Source: an uncultured Oscillospiraceae bacterium (lineage in GTDB: Bacteria > Bacillota > Clostridia > Oscillospirales > Acutalibacteraceae). Taken from it: DNA of 51,440 bases. Location: contig URPQ01000005.1 in the NCBI GenBank assembly GCA_900549755.1, positions 1 to 51,440 of the forward strand. Reading direction: 5' to 3'. The stretch's first letter is position 1, and every line of letters starts with the position of its first letter. Below, in pieces: positions 17,398 through 25,517 of this stretch. The notes beneath the pieces were generated by a model. The model was not told the DNA's origin. It did no database searches and saw only the letters and a list, made by a program, of their open reading frames with translations. The position numbers and the translations under genes are program-made.

Positions 17398-19095
17398 ATG
17401 GAAGAAAATAAGAATTTAACTCCCGAAACGGAAAACGCGGAAGAAACCGCTGCGGAGAATACACCCGCCGAGGAGACCACCGCAGAACAGACAGGCGAGA
17501 AAAAGGAAAAGAAAGCCAAAAAAGAAAAAAAGGCGAAAAAACCTAAAAAGCTTAAAAACCAGGCGCTTTTGCGCAGGGGCGGCTATTCCGTTGCAATAAC
17601 TGCCGCGGTGCTTGCGGGGCTTATTGTGCTGAACGTATTGGTAAACGCGCTTTCAAACCGTTTTGTTTTGGAATTTGATATGTCAACCGAAAAGGAAAAC
17701 TCAATGAGTGCCGACAATATCAAATATTTAAAGGACCTTGACAAGGAGGTAAATATAACCGTTTGTGCCGAAAAGGGCGGATATACCGGCGGCTATATGA
17801 GCTATTACGCGCAGAACCTTTACGGCGTATCGTCAGACGCTTCTAAGTATTTTGAGCAGACCTTAAAACTTTTGGATAAATACCCGGCATACAACAACAA
17901 GATTACCTTGAAATATGTTGATACTCAAGGCTCGGAATTTACCGAGATATCGCAGAAGTATTCAAACGAAAAGTTAGCCTACGGCGATATAATCGTTTCG
18001 GCTAAAGGCTCGGATAATAACGAGCGCTACAAGGTTTTGGGCTTTAAGGACGTTTATCAGCTTTCCGAAGACAACACCTACGCCGCCTACGGCTACAGCC
18101 AGTCTACCGTGAGCGGAAACAGCGTTGAAACCGCGGTTACAAGCGCCATTGCGTATGTAACAAGCAGCAAAACAAAGAAGGTTGCGCTGCTCACAGGTCA
18201 CTCCAAGACCGATTACACAGCCGATTATCAGAAGCTTTTAAAGGCGAATAACTACGAAATAGAAACTATTTCCGATAATATCGTGGGTAAAATATCCTCC
18301 GATTTTGACGCGGTTATAATCGCGGGTCCTACCACCGACTTTATAGGCAGCGAGCTTGATAATCTTTCCGACTTCCTCGATAACGACGGCAAGCTCGGCA
18401 AGGGTCTTCTGTTCTTTGCGGACGCTTCCGCCCCCTACCTTACCAATCTTTACGATTTCCTGAGCCAGTGGGGTATTGCAATAGAGGAAGGCATACTGTT
18501 TGAAACCAATACAAACAACCATATTCCGGATGACCCCATGACTATGGGAATTTATCCCACAAGCAGCGATGAGAGCCTTACAAGCGGAATGCAGCTTTGC
18601 ATTACGGGCTACAATGTTCCCATGTCCGCCGCATTTGAAAGTGAAAACAGCATAACCGTAACCTCGCTTATGAGCTCGCTTGAATCGGTTGTGGCAGCAC
18701 CTGTCGGTACCGCCGCAAACTGGAAGGGTGCCGATAACTACACCAAAAAGAGCTTCCCCGCGGTGCTTCAGGCGGCGCAGTCTGAATATGACGACGACAA
18801 TAAGCAGATAACAAGCTATGTTTTCGCGTTTGACAGCGTGCAGTTTATTCAGTCGGAATATAACGAGCAGTCCTCGGTTTCCAATAAAAACCTTACCCTT
18901 GCCTGCGCGGAGCGCGCGGTGGGTGCCGAGGATACCGGAATCTCATTTGTTTCTAAAACGATAACCAACGAAAGCTTCGCGGATTCGGTAAGCGAGACCT
19001 CTGCGGGAATTGTAAGAATTATATTTATGGGGCTGCTGCCCGTGGCGTGCATTGCCGCAGGAATTTATATCTTTATCAGGAGAAAGAATGCGTAA
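17398..19095 (+). CDS. GldG-family extracellular protein of ABC-2 cassette
   Basis: A 565-residue membrane-anchored protein. An acidic then lysine-rich cytoplasmic N-terminus leads to a membrane helix at about 58-82, a long extracellular domain and a C-terminal helix ending IFIRRKNA. The extracellular part contains the GldG/IFT52-like segment VALLTGHSKTDY. A GTG at 17389 would extend the frame but lies on the ribosome site AAAGGAGGG, so ATG 17398 is the start. The TAATG overlap with the DUF4340 gene indicates coupling. Such proteins are thought to be auxiliary subunits of the exporter; the function is unproven. Confidence 0.82.
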   Translation: MEENKNLTPETENAEETAAENTPAEETTAEQTGEKKEKKAKKEKKAKKPKKLKNQALLRRGGYSVAITAAVLAGLIVLNVLVNALSNRFVLEFDMSTEKENSMSADNIKYLKDLDKEVNITVCAEKGGYTGGYMSYYAQNLYGVSSDASKYFEQTLKLLDKYPAYNNKITLKYVDTQGSEFTEISQKYSNEKLAYGDIIVSAKGSDNNERYKVLGFKDVYQLSEDNTYAAYGYSQSTVSGNSVETAVTSAIAYVTSSKTKKVALLTGHSKTDYTADYQKLLKANNYEIETISDNIVGKISSDFDAVIIAGPTTDFIGSELDNLSDFLDNDGKLGKGLLFFADASAPYLTNLYDFLSQWGIAIEEGILFETNTNNHIPDDPMTMGIYPTSSDESLTSGMQLCITGYNVPMSAAFESENSITVTSLMSSLESVVAAPVGTAANWKGADNYTKKSFPAVLQAAQSEYDDDNKQITSYVFAFDSVQFIQSEYNEQSSVSNKNLTLACAERAVGAEDTGISFVSKTITNESFADSVSETSAGIVRIIFMGLLPVACIAAGIYIFIRRKNA

Positions 19096-20696
19096 TGAGT
19101 GACCTTCCCGAAAAGGATAATAATTTAAACGAAAATACAGAAAATATTGATGTGGGAGAAGACGGTGCTTCTACCGTCTTCTCCGACCCGGTCGACCACA
19201 AGAAGACCGCCGCCCGTAAAAAACGCCCGCTTTTGCCCATAATTATTTCGGCGGTGCTTGCCGTGGCGGTGCTGGCGGGCGGCACGGTTGCCGTAATAAA
19301 GCTTATTCCCGAGCGTGAGGACGATACCTCCACCCCCTCAGTTGAAACAATAAAGGTGCTTGATAAAAGCTCGGACGATTTTAAAACCGTTACTGTTACA
19401 AATAAAAACGGCACATTTAAACTTTATTCCGAAGAGGAAAAGGACGAAAGCTCCACTTCTTCTGACACTTCAAGCAGTAACGTTAAAACAGTATGGTATC
19501 TTGACGGTTATGCAAAGGACGTTATAAATTCCTCGTCCGTTTCAAGCATTGCAAGCTCTATTGCAAGCGTTACCGCTTCAAGAGAGGTTACTGCTAAATC
19601 CGCCGCCGAGTGCGGGCTTGAAAAACCGACCGTTAAGGCGGACGTTGTAACAAAGGACGGCGCGGAGTTCTCTTTGCTTATAGGCGGAGACTCACCCGAC
19701 GGCACGGGAATATATATCAAGCTTTCTACCGATGATAAGATTTATATTAACGACAGCTCGATTGATTCGTTGCTTGAATTTGACGCCTTGAGCCTTGCGG
19801 CAACCGATTCTATTGCGGGTGTGCCCACTTCCGATTTATCCTCAGATTATAAGGACGATAACGGCGACCTTTCATCCTTTGATTCAATAACCCTTACGGG
19901 CTCTAATTTCCCCGAAAAGCTGGTAATAGCACCGAATACCGATAAAAACCTTTCGACCTATGCGGCGTATATGACCACCTCGCCCACAAAGCGCATTGCC
20001 GATAATGTGGACGGTATTTTCGGGCTTTTCAAAAGCGGCGTTTCAGTCAGCGGTGCGTATTCATTTGATACCTCTGTAGCTTCCCGTAAAAAGCTGGGGC
20101 TTGATAACCCCGAGCTTACCGCCGAAATTAAGGTAGGCTCCGTAAAGCAAAGCTACAGCTTTAAAAAGCAGGAGGACGGCGGCTACGCCGTTTGGTACGA
20201 CGGCGCAAAGCTTATTAAAAAGGTTGACGCTTCAAGCATTACCTTTATTGATTACAAGGTCAATAATTACTACGCCTCGTGGGTCTGCCTGCAATCTATC
20301 AATGAGCTTTCAAATTTCACTATCAAAACCCCCGAAAAAACGTACAGCTTTGATATAGTTTATGATGATGCTGAGGACGCGGAGGAAACCTACGTTATAA
20401 CCTACGAGGGCAAAAAGCTCACCGCCGAAAACTTCCAGAATTTCTATCAGGAATGTATTTCCCTTTCCTGCTCCGATTTCACGGTGGATAAGGTAAGCGG
20501 CGAACCCGCCATGACAATTGTTTTCACCTATTCCGATACCTCGCGCGCCAAAACCGACGTTAAATTTGTAAAGTCGGGCGCAGCGAAATATCAGTACAGC
20601 ATTGACGGAATTGAAATGGGTAAAATAAATTCCTCGGCGCTTAATAAAATCTTAAAGCACGTGGAAAAGGTCGCAAAGGATGAAAGCATAAAATAA
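19095..20696 (+). CDS. DUF4340-domain membrane protein
   Basis: A 533-residue protein with a short acidic cytoplasmic tail, one membrane helix (about 47-70) and a large extracellular part made of repeated beta-rich units. The SAAECGLEKPTVKADVVT and RKKLGLDNPELTAEIKV segments are the repeat signature of DUF4340. ATG 19095 overlaps the stop of the GldG-like gene; the open frame 48 bases further upstream has no ribosome site. It is the last gene of the ABC-2 cassette, and a family partnership with GldG-type proteins is established by synteny, not by mechanism. Confidence 0.82.
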   Translation: MSDLPEKDNNLNENTENIDVGEDGASTVFSDPVDHKKTAARKKRPLLPIIISAVLAVAVLAGGTVAVIKLIPEREDDTSTPSVETIKVLDKSSDDFKTVTVTNKNGTFKLYSEEEKDESSTSSDTSSSNVKTVWYLDGYAKDVINSSSVSSIASSIASVTASREVTAKSAAECGLEKPTVKADVVTKDGAEFSLLIGGDSPDGTGIYIKLSTDDKIYINDSSIDSLLEFDALSLAATDSIAGVPTSDLSSDYKDDNGDLSSFDSITLTGSNFPEKLVIAPNTDKNLSTYAAYMTTSPTKRIADNVDGIFGLFKSGVSVSGAYSFDTSVASRKKLGLDNPELTAEIKVGSVKQSYSFKKQEDGGYAVWYDGAKLIKKVDASSITFIDYKVNNYYASWVCLQSINELSNFTIKTPEKTYSFDIVYDDAEDAEETYVITYEGKKLTAENFQNFYQECISLSCSDFTVDKVSGEPAMTIVFTYSDTSRAKTDVKFVKSGAAKYQYSIDGIEMGKINSSALNKILKHVEKVAKDESIK

Positions 20697-20697
20697 C

Positions 20698-20726
20698 TTG
20701 ACAAACGTGCGCTTATAGTATAAAAT
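20698..20726 (+). promoter_or_regulatory. Sigma-A promoter of FAD oxidoreductase
   Basis: TTGACA at 20698-20703 and TAAAAT at 20721-20726 are separated by 17 bp. The site lies immediately after the DUF4340 stop codon, so the next gene is a separate unit. Confidence 0.75.
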
Positions 20727-20740
20727 AGATAAGCAGTAGG

Positions 20741-20770
20741 GGCTGTGTTTTCCAAACGGGGAACGCAGCC
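20741..20770 (+). promoter_or_regulatory. Leader hairpin before FAD oxidoreductase
   Basis: GGCTGTGTTTTCC (20741-20753) pairs along all 13 positions, with G-U wobbles, with GGGGAACGCAGCC (20758-20770) around loop AAAC. TGATTTTCTG follows. It begins about 8 bases after the expected transcription start and 44 bases before the start codon. It could be an attenuator or a 5' stabiliser; no known riboswitch class is recognised. Confidence 0.5.
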
Positions 20771-20813
20771 TGATTTTCTGTGTGATGATTATTTACAGAA
20801 GGATGATCCTATT

Positions 20814-22196
20814 ATGTCTAACGTTAAATATGATGTTGCGATTATCGGCGGCGGTATAGGCGGGCTTATGGCGGCTTACAGGCTTTGCCGCAATATACCG
20901 AATGTTAAAATAGTAATAACCGAGCGCGGCAATACCCTTGAAAACAGGCACTGCCCCGCAGGGAAAAATAGCACCTGCGTTCACTGCAAGCATTGCTCTA
21001 TAACCAGCGGCTATGCGGGCGCGGGCGCATTTTCGGACGGTAAGTTCAACCTCGGCACCGCCTACGGCGGCACGCTCGGCGAAGAATTAGGCGATGATAC
21101 CGCGAATAAATATATTGATGAGGTTGATAAGATCCTCAATGAATACTGCACCTCGGGCGAGCCTACGGTTTATAAATCAAACGAGAGCCTGAAGCTTAAG
21201 TGCCTGCAGAATAATCTTCGCCTCCTGGATATGAATGTAAAGCATCTCGGAACGGATAAAAACTACCTCACAATGCAAAACCTCATACACGCGCTGGCGG
21301 ATGACGGGGTTGAAATGCTCGCCTTTTACGATTGCGAAAGGGTAGAAAAGCACGACGGCGGCTACACGCTTCACTACACCAACGGCGAGAAAATTGACGC
21401 CGAAAAAATAATAATAGCAACAGGCCGCGGCGGCGCTAACTTTGTTGCAGATTTCTGCCGCTCGTTCGGCGTTAAAATGCGCTCGAATTATGTTGATATA
21501 GGCGTTCGCGTTGAAATGAAAGACATTATATGGCGCGAATTTTCCGACCGCATTTACGAGCCGAAAATTCTTTACAGAACCAAGACATTTGAGGACCGCT
21601 GCAGAATGTTCTGCTTTAATAAGGGCGGGCTTGTTTCTGCTGAAAACAACCACGGAATTATAACCGCGAACGGTCACTCTTTTGCCGACCCCGCGAAGAA
21701 GACCGATAACTGCAACTTCGCAATTCTTTCAAGCATACGCTTTACAGAACCGTTTGACCAGCCTACCGAGTATGCCGAGAGCATTTCGCGCCTTGCAAAT
21801 ATGATAGGCAAGGGCAACGTGCTTGTTCAGCGCTTCGGTGACCTTGTACGCGGCAGGCGTACAAATGACCACAGGCTCGGTCAAAATACCGTTATACCCA
21901 CGCTGAGAGCCACCTCGGGTGATATATCGCTCGTGCTGCCGCACCGTATTCTCACAAATATTATAGAAACTATCTATGCGCTCGATAAGGTAGCCCCCGG
22001 CACTGCTAACGACGATACGCTGCTTTACGGCTGCGAGAGCAAATACTACTCAATTCGCCCGGTATTTATGAATGAAAAGTTTGAGCTTACCGATAATGTA
22101 TATATAATAGGCGACGGCAGCGGTATCTGCCGCGGCTTATCGCAGTCGGGCGCTATGGGTATTTACGTTGCCGATTGCATTTCGGGCAAAAACTGA
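20814..22196 (+). CDS. NAD(P)/FAD-dependent oxidoreductase (COG2509-like)
   Basis: A 460-residue flavoprotein with the dinucleotide-binding loop IIGGGIGGLMAAYRL at residues 10-24. It then has a cysteine-rich stretch CPAGKNSTCVHCKHC and GYAGAGAFSDGKFN, typical of the uncharacterised FAD-dependent dehydrogenases of COG2509, and a C-terminal FAD motif IGDGSGICRGLSQSGAMG. The start at 20814 is chosen because the upstream frame begins inside the leader hairpin, and AGAAGG precedes this ATG. The cysteines could hold a metal or form disulfides. The substrate is unknown. Confidence 0.82.
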   Translation: MSNVKYDVAIIGGGIGGLMAAYRLCRNIPNVKIVITERGNTLENRHCPAGKNSTCVHCKHCSITSGYAGAGAFSDGKFNLGTAYGGTLGEELGDDTANKYIDEVDKILNEYCTSGEPTVYKSNESLKLKCLQNNLRLLDMNVKHLGTDKNYLTMQNLIHALADDGVEMLAFYDCERVEKHDGGYTLHYTNGEKIDAEKIIIATGRGGANFVADFCRSFGVKMRSNYVDIGVRVEMKDIIWREFSDRIYEPKILYRTKTFEDRCRMFCFNKGGLVSAENNHGIITANGHSFADPAKKTDNCNFAILSSIRFTEPFDQPTEYAESISRLANMIGKGNVLVQRFGDLVRGRRTNDHRLGQNTVIPTLRATSGDISLVLPHRILTNIIETIYALDKVAPGTANDDTLLYGCESKYYSIRPVFMNEKFELTDNVYIIGDGSGICRGLSQSGAMGIYVADCISGKN

Positions 22197-22251
22197 TTTT
22201 TTGTAACCCTTTTTTACCGCTTTTTCGTTATTTATATGGAGGGATGCGGTT

Positions 22252-23886
22252 ATGAAGTTAAAATCAAGGAATATTTTATGCCTTTTGGCGGCAGCGGCTT
22301 TGCTGTTTTCCGTTTGCGGCTGTAAAAAAAAGGTTGCCGAAAGCTCGTCTGCCGCGCCTGCGCCGACGGTCAAAGCGCTTACCGCAGACGATAAGCAGGA
22401 CCCCGAAAACGCCGATATTACCGATGAAAACGGCGCGAAAGCGGATGCCGAAAGCCTTACTGTCAAAGAGGGCAGGGCAAACGGCATAGACGTTTCAAAA
22501 TGGCAGGGCAAAATTGACTGGAGCCGCGTTAAAAGCAGCGGCATAGATTTTGCGATTATAAGAATAGGCTTTCGCGGCGAAAACGGAACGATTTATAAGG
22601 ACTCCGCCGCCGATTATAATTTGCAGCAGGCGGAAAAGGCGGGCGTGCTTTGCGGGGTATATTTCTTCTCAACCGCGCTTTCCGAAAAAGAGGCGGAGGA
22701 GGAAGCGGAGTTCACCGCAGCCGCTGTTGCGGGTTATTCGATTTCCTACCCCGTGGTATACGATTGCGAGGGCTTCAGAGATTCGGACAGCCGAATGTAC
22801 GGCGTTACCAATACGCAGCGCACGAATAATGCCCTGGCTTTTCTCAACCGCATTAAAGCAAAGGGCTATGAGGGTATGCTGTATTCCGCTGTAAAGGAGT
22901 TGTCAGGCTCCGCTTACTGGGATACTGCAAGGCTTGAAAACGCGTTTTCAATTTGGGTGGCGCGCTACCCGGCGGAGCCGTACCCCAAAACCGCCCATCC
23001 CGATTATTCGGGCAAGTACGATATGTGGCAATACACCGATAACGGCACCGTTGCGGGAATTGAAGGCAATGTGGATATGTCGGTTGCCTATTTCACAAGG
23101 CAAAAGGCAGAGCCGAAAAATAAATCGGCAAGACCGGGCACTGCAGCCGCACCGAGCAGGGAAGACAGCGTTTATACTGCGGTGAGCGATAAGGTCACAC
23201 CAAAAATTGAGGTGAATCTGCGCACCGCCGCCACTACCAAAAGTGACGTTGCCGCAAATATTAAAAACGGAACGGTTTTAAACCGCACGGGCATAGGCTC
23301 AAACGGCTGGTCTAAAATAAATTACAACGGCAAAACGGTTTATGCCATAACAAGCTATTTAACCACCGATTTAAGCGCAAAAGCGCCTGAAAGCAAGCCC
23401 GACGACGGTTTTACCGCCGCATCGGGAAAGGTTACGGCTAAGGATGAGACAAATCTGCGCGCCGAGCCTTCAACCGACGGAAAGCTTATAGCCACCATTA
23501 AAAACGGTGAGTTTGTGGAAAAAACGGGCGAAAGCCCCAAGGGCTGGACAAGGCTTTTATATAACGGACAAACGGTTTACGCCAAAACAAGCCTGCTTAC
23601 AACCGAGGTTAAAAAGCCTGCGGCGAGCAGTGAAACGCCGAGCACAGCAGATGAATTTGTTGCAGCAGCAGGCAGAGTGACCGCAAAGGATATTGTTAAC
23701 CTGCGCTCCTCACCGAACGGTAAGGAGGATAATATAGTTTGCCAGCTAAAAAAAGGCGAATTTGCCGAGCGCCTTGCGACCAACGGCGGCAAGGGCTGGA
23801 CGCGCCTTTCCTACAACGGGCAGACGCTTTATGCCGTTTCGAGTATGCTTATTACCGAGGAAGAATATAATAAACAAAACAGTTGA
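22252..23886 (+). CDS. GH25 lysozyme lipoprotein with three SH3 repeats
   Basis: A 544-residue secreted cell-wall hydrolase. The signal peptide ends in a lipobox with C24. After a linker comes a GH25 muramidase domain (about 78-283) starting GIDVSKWQGKIDW, with acidic residues in YDCEGF and a final WQYTDNGTVAGIEGNVDMS. Three bacterial SH3 domains follow (about 305-372, 386-452 and 468-537), each with a VNLR/TNLR motif and GW(S/T)(K/R), which bind the wall. GH25 enzymes cut the MurNAc-GlcNAc bond. The start has GGAGGGATG upstream. A terminator follows. Confidence 0.9.
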   Translation: MKLKSRNILCLLAAAALLFSVCGCKKKVAESSSAAPAPTVKALTADDKQDPENADITDENGAKADAESLTVKEGRANGIDVSKWQGKIDWSRVKSSGIDFAIIRIGFRGENGTIYKDSAADYNLQQAEKAGVLCGVYFFSTALSEKEAEEEAEFTAAAVAGYSISYPVVYDCEGFRDSDSRMYGVTNTQRTNNALAFLNRIKAKGYEGMLYSAVKELSGSAYWDTARLENAFSIWVARYPAEPYPKTAHPDYSGKYDMWQYTDNGTVAGIEGNVDMSVAYFTRQKAEPKNKSARPGTAAAPSREDSVYTAVSDKVTPKIEVNLRTAATTKSDVAANIKNGTVLNRTGIGSNGWSKINYNGKTVYAITSYLTTDLSAKAPESKPDDGFTAASGKVTAKDETNLRAEPSTDGKLIATIKNGEFVEKTGESPKGWTRLLYNGQTVYAKTSLLTTEVKKPAASSETPSTADEFVAAAGRVTAKDIVNLRSSPNGKEDNIVCQLKKGEFAERLATNGGKGWTRLSYNGQTLYAVSSMLITEEEYNKQNS

Positions 23887-23897
23887 AAGTATTTATA

Positions 23898-23943
23898 AAA
23901 AAAGCCCCTTTTTGACTGCCGGCGCAGTCGGAAAGGGGCTTTT
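23898..23943 (+). terminator. Rho-independent terminator after GH25 gene
   Basis: AAAGCCCC and GGGGCTTT close an outer stem around a second small hairpin, GACTGC with GCAGTC, and the stem runs into TTTT. It lies 12 bases past the stop of the lysozyme gene. Confidence 0.8.
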
Positions 23944-23960
23944 ATGAAAGAGGAAAATAA

Positions 23961-24158
23961 ATGAAAAGGAAGTATACGGCGCTTATTTTGTGCGCAGCGC
24001 TTATTTGCATAGTGCTTTCCGCCTGTTTCGGCAAAAGCATCGCAACAGTAAAAAATGCAAGCTTCAGCTTTAAAGCCGAAGCAAAGACCGCGGCAGCGGA
24101 GCTGAATGGCGATTATGCAAAAATTGATTTAATAAGCTTGGGAAACAGGCCCTTTTAA
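23961..24158 (+). CDS. Small putative lipoprotein
   Basis: A 65-residue product with a basic start MKRKYTALILCAALICIVL, lipobox LSAC (C22) and a polar tail ending LISLGNRPF. The signal and lipobox are clear and GAGGAAAA precedes the ATG. The mature part of about 44 residues shows no known domain; it may be a degraded larger lipoprotein or a genuine small one. It stands alone between a terminator and the sigma-factor promoter region. Confidence 0.6.
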   Translation: MKRKYTALILCAALICIVLSACFGKSIATVKNASFSFKAEAKTAAAELNGDYAKIDLISLGNRPF

Positions 24159-24195
24159 TCGCAAATAAAAACAATTAAAGATTTTTTGTGTAAAA

Positions 24196-24214
24196 TTACA
24201 AGGTTTACTTGTAA
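24196..24214. promoter_or_regulatory. Short inverted repeat in sigma-factor upstream region
   Basis: TTACAAG (24196-24202) and CTTGTAA (24208-24214) form a perfect 7-bp inverted repeat with a 5-nt centre. It lies 69 bp before the -35 box of the sigma-factor promoter and 37 bp after the small lipoprotein gene. It could be a protein-binding site or a weak hairpin. The bases between it and the promoter are very AT-rich and otherwise unremarkable. Confidence 0.3.
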
Positions 24215-24282
24215 AAATACAGCGCTCTTTTTTGTTTATTTTCACAATTTGCCAAAAAGGATAAAAAAAAATAAATTTTTCC

Positions 24283-24311
24283 TTGACTTTTGAAAAAATA
24301 TAAGTTATTAT
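24283..24311 (+). promoter_or_regulatory. Sigma-A promoter of the sigma-factor gene
   Basis: TTGACT at 24283-24288 and TATTAT at 24306-24311 with a 17-bp spacer, 31 bp before the ATG. Confidence 0.65.
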
Positions 24312-24342
24312 ATTAAGCAAGTAATACTATGTCGGAGTAACA

Positions 24343-24918
24343 ATGAGGAGTATTTTTGTCGAAAATTACAAGAATGTGTCAGACGAAGAAATCGTCGAAC
24401 AAATACGCGGCGGTAATTATGAATTGGTGCCGGTAATTTTCGGGCGGTATGAAAAGCAGGTACGTTATTATGTTGAAAAATACTGCCGCGAAAGCGACCG
24501 CGAGGACGCCTCACAAGAGGCAAGCCTTGCGCTTTACTCCGCAATAAAGGATTACGATAAAAACAAATCCGCTTTTTCCTCCTTTGCGTCGCTTTGCATA
24601 AAGCGCGCGGTTACGGATCTTGTAAAAAAAGCAAACAGGAAGAAGAATATTCCCGAGGAGCTTTTTGAACCGATAGAGGAGGTAAGCGTTCCCGATTGCA
24701 ACAGCCCCGAAAAAATATTTTTTGATAAAGAGGCGTATAAGGCACTTACGCATAATATACGCCTTGAGCTATCGGGTTTGGAGCTTGCGGTTTTGCAGCT
24801 TTTCCTTGCGGGGAAAAAGTACATAGATATTGCGGACGAGCTCGGTATTTCCGAAAAGTCGGTCAATAATGCACTTATGCGGATTCGTAAAAAATTAAAG
24901 GATAAACAAGGGAATTAA
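24343..24918 (+). CDS. RNA polymerase sigma factor, SigH-like
   Basis: A 191-residue sigma-70 family protein. Region 2 spans about 14-90, with IFGRYEKQVRYYVEKYC and the -10-recognition stretch containing ASQEASLALYSAIKDYD. Region 4 is at about 140-190, with the helix-turn-helix YIDIADELGISEKSVNNAL. Length and sequence are close to SigH, the stationary-phase and early-sporulation sigma factor of Bacillus and Clostridia, but the paralog cannot be fixed by eye. GGAG lies 5 bases before the ATG. A spore-forming lifestyle is independently supported by dpaAB and spoIIR. Confidence 0.82.
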   Translation: MRSIFVENYKNVSDEEIVEQIRGGNYELVPVIFGRYEKQVRYYVEKYCRESDREDASQEASLALYSAIKDYDKNKSAFSSFASLCIKRAVTDLVKKANRKKNIPEELFEPIEEVSVPDCNSPEKIFFDKEAYKALTHNIRLELSGLELAVLQLFLAGKKYIDIADELGISEKSVNNALMRIRKKLKDKQGN

Positions 24919-24935
24919 CCCTTTTTTATAACTAT

Positions 24936-24998
24936 GCCCATGTAGCTTAAAGCAGAGCGTTGAAACCAAAGATGTCGGTGCGATTCCGTCCGGGGCTA
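24936..24998 (+). other. tRNA-like relic upstream of zinc-ribbon gene
   Basis: The segment begins GCCCATGTAGCTTAA, contains a D-arm-like GCTTAAAGCAGAGC and a T-arm-like GGTGCGATTCC, and ends CCGGGGCTA. GCCC can pair with GGGC at the ends. The middle arm does not form a proper anticodon stem, the loop lacks U33, and the acceptor stem is mostly unpaired. It is therefore not a working tRNA. It could be a decayed tRNA-Thr-like gene or a leader that borrowed the shape. Confidence 0.45.
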
Positions 24999-25025
24999 AA
25001 TTTTATCATCAGAGAGGTAGAAAAC

Positions 25026-25334
25026 ATGTTTGAAGACAAGACGTTAGTTTGCAAGGATTGCGGCGAGGAATTCGTATTCACTGCAAGAGAACAGGAGTTT
25101 TACGAATCCAAAGGCTTTGTAAACGAACCGCAGCGCTGTAAGCCCTGCCGAGATAAGCGCAAAAATGCCGGCAGAGCTCCGAGAGAAATGCACGAGGCGG
25201 TATGTGCTGCCTGCGGCGGCGTTGCAAAGGTGCCGTTCATCCCGCGTGACGATCGCCCCGTATATTGCAGCGAGTGCTTTGCAAAAATGAAGGAAGAAGA
25301 AAACGGCGGAGCCGCAGAAAACACAGAGGAATAA
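25026..25334 (+). CDS. Zinc-ribbon protein with two CxxC modules
   Basis: A 102-residue protein. The first module has CKDCGEEFVF and RCKPCRD, the second CAACGGVAKVPF and YCSECFAKM, so eight cysteines can bind two zinc ions, as in the short zinc-ribbon (zf-trcl-like) proteins common in Clostridia. The open frame continues upstream to 24960 through the tRNA-like relic, but ATG 25026 has AGAGAGG at the right distance. Its role is unknown; proteins of this type are assumed to bind nucleic acid or partner proteins. A strong terminator follows. Confidence 0.8.
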   Translation: MFEDKTLVCKDCGEEFVFTAREQEFYESKGFVNEPQRCKPCRDKRKNAGRAPREMHEAVCAACGGVAKVPFIPRDDRPVYCSECFAKMKEEENGGAAENTEE

Positions 25335-25340
25335 TTCTTC

Positions 25341-25373
25341 ATACGAATCGCCGAAAGGCGGTTCGTATTTTTT
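25341..25373 (+). terminator. Rho-independent terminator after zinc-ribbon gene
   Basis: ATACGAATCGCC and GGCGGTTCGTAT pair over 12 positions (one T-G) around a GAAA tetraloop, followed by TTTTTT. Confidence 0.9.
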
Positions 25374-25453
25374 AATTTAAAATAAAGTTACAATTATTCA
25401 TATTTTCGTAATATAAATATTATATTATTATTTTTAAATAGAATTATAGAATC

Positions 25454-25495
25454 GGTAGGTATAAATCGGTTTTAAAGCCGAGTCCTGCCACACTA
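25454..25495 (+). promoter_or_regulatory. Structured leader sharing a motif with position 41-91
   Basis: GGTAGG (25454-25459) pairs with CCTGCC (25484-25489) around a smaller hairpin, TCGG with CCGA, and the element ends GAGTCCTGCCACACTA. The same ending, with one change, closes the T-arm-like hairpin at 59-74, and both have GTAGG at the start. It lies 22 bp before the response-regulator gene. It may be a regulatory leader or a tRNA 3' relic. Confidence 0.35.
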
Positions 25496-25517
25496 TATTA
25501 AGCGAGGGGAAAACCTA

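Noticed and set aside
20745..20813. Longer N-terminus for the FAD oxidoreductase
   Set aside because: The frame starts inside the leader hairpin and lacks a ribosome site; the Rossmann strand begins right after the 20814 start.
24936..24998. Functional tRNA gene
   Set aside because: No valid anticodon stem, no U33 and a poorly paired acceptor; kept only as a tRNA-like relic.
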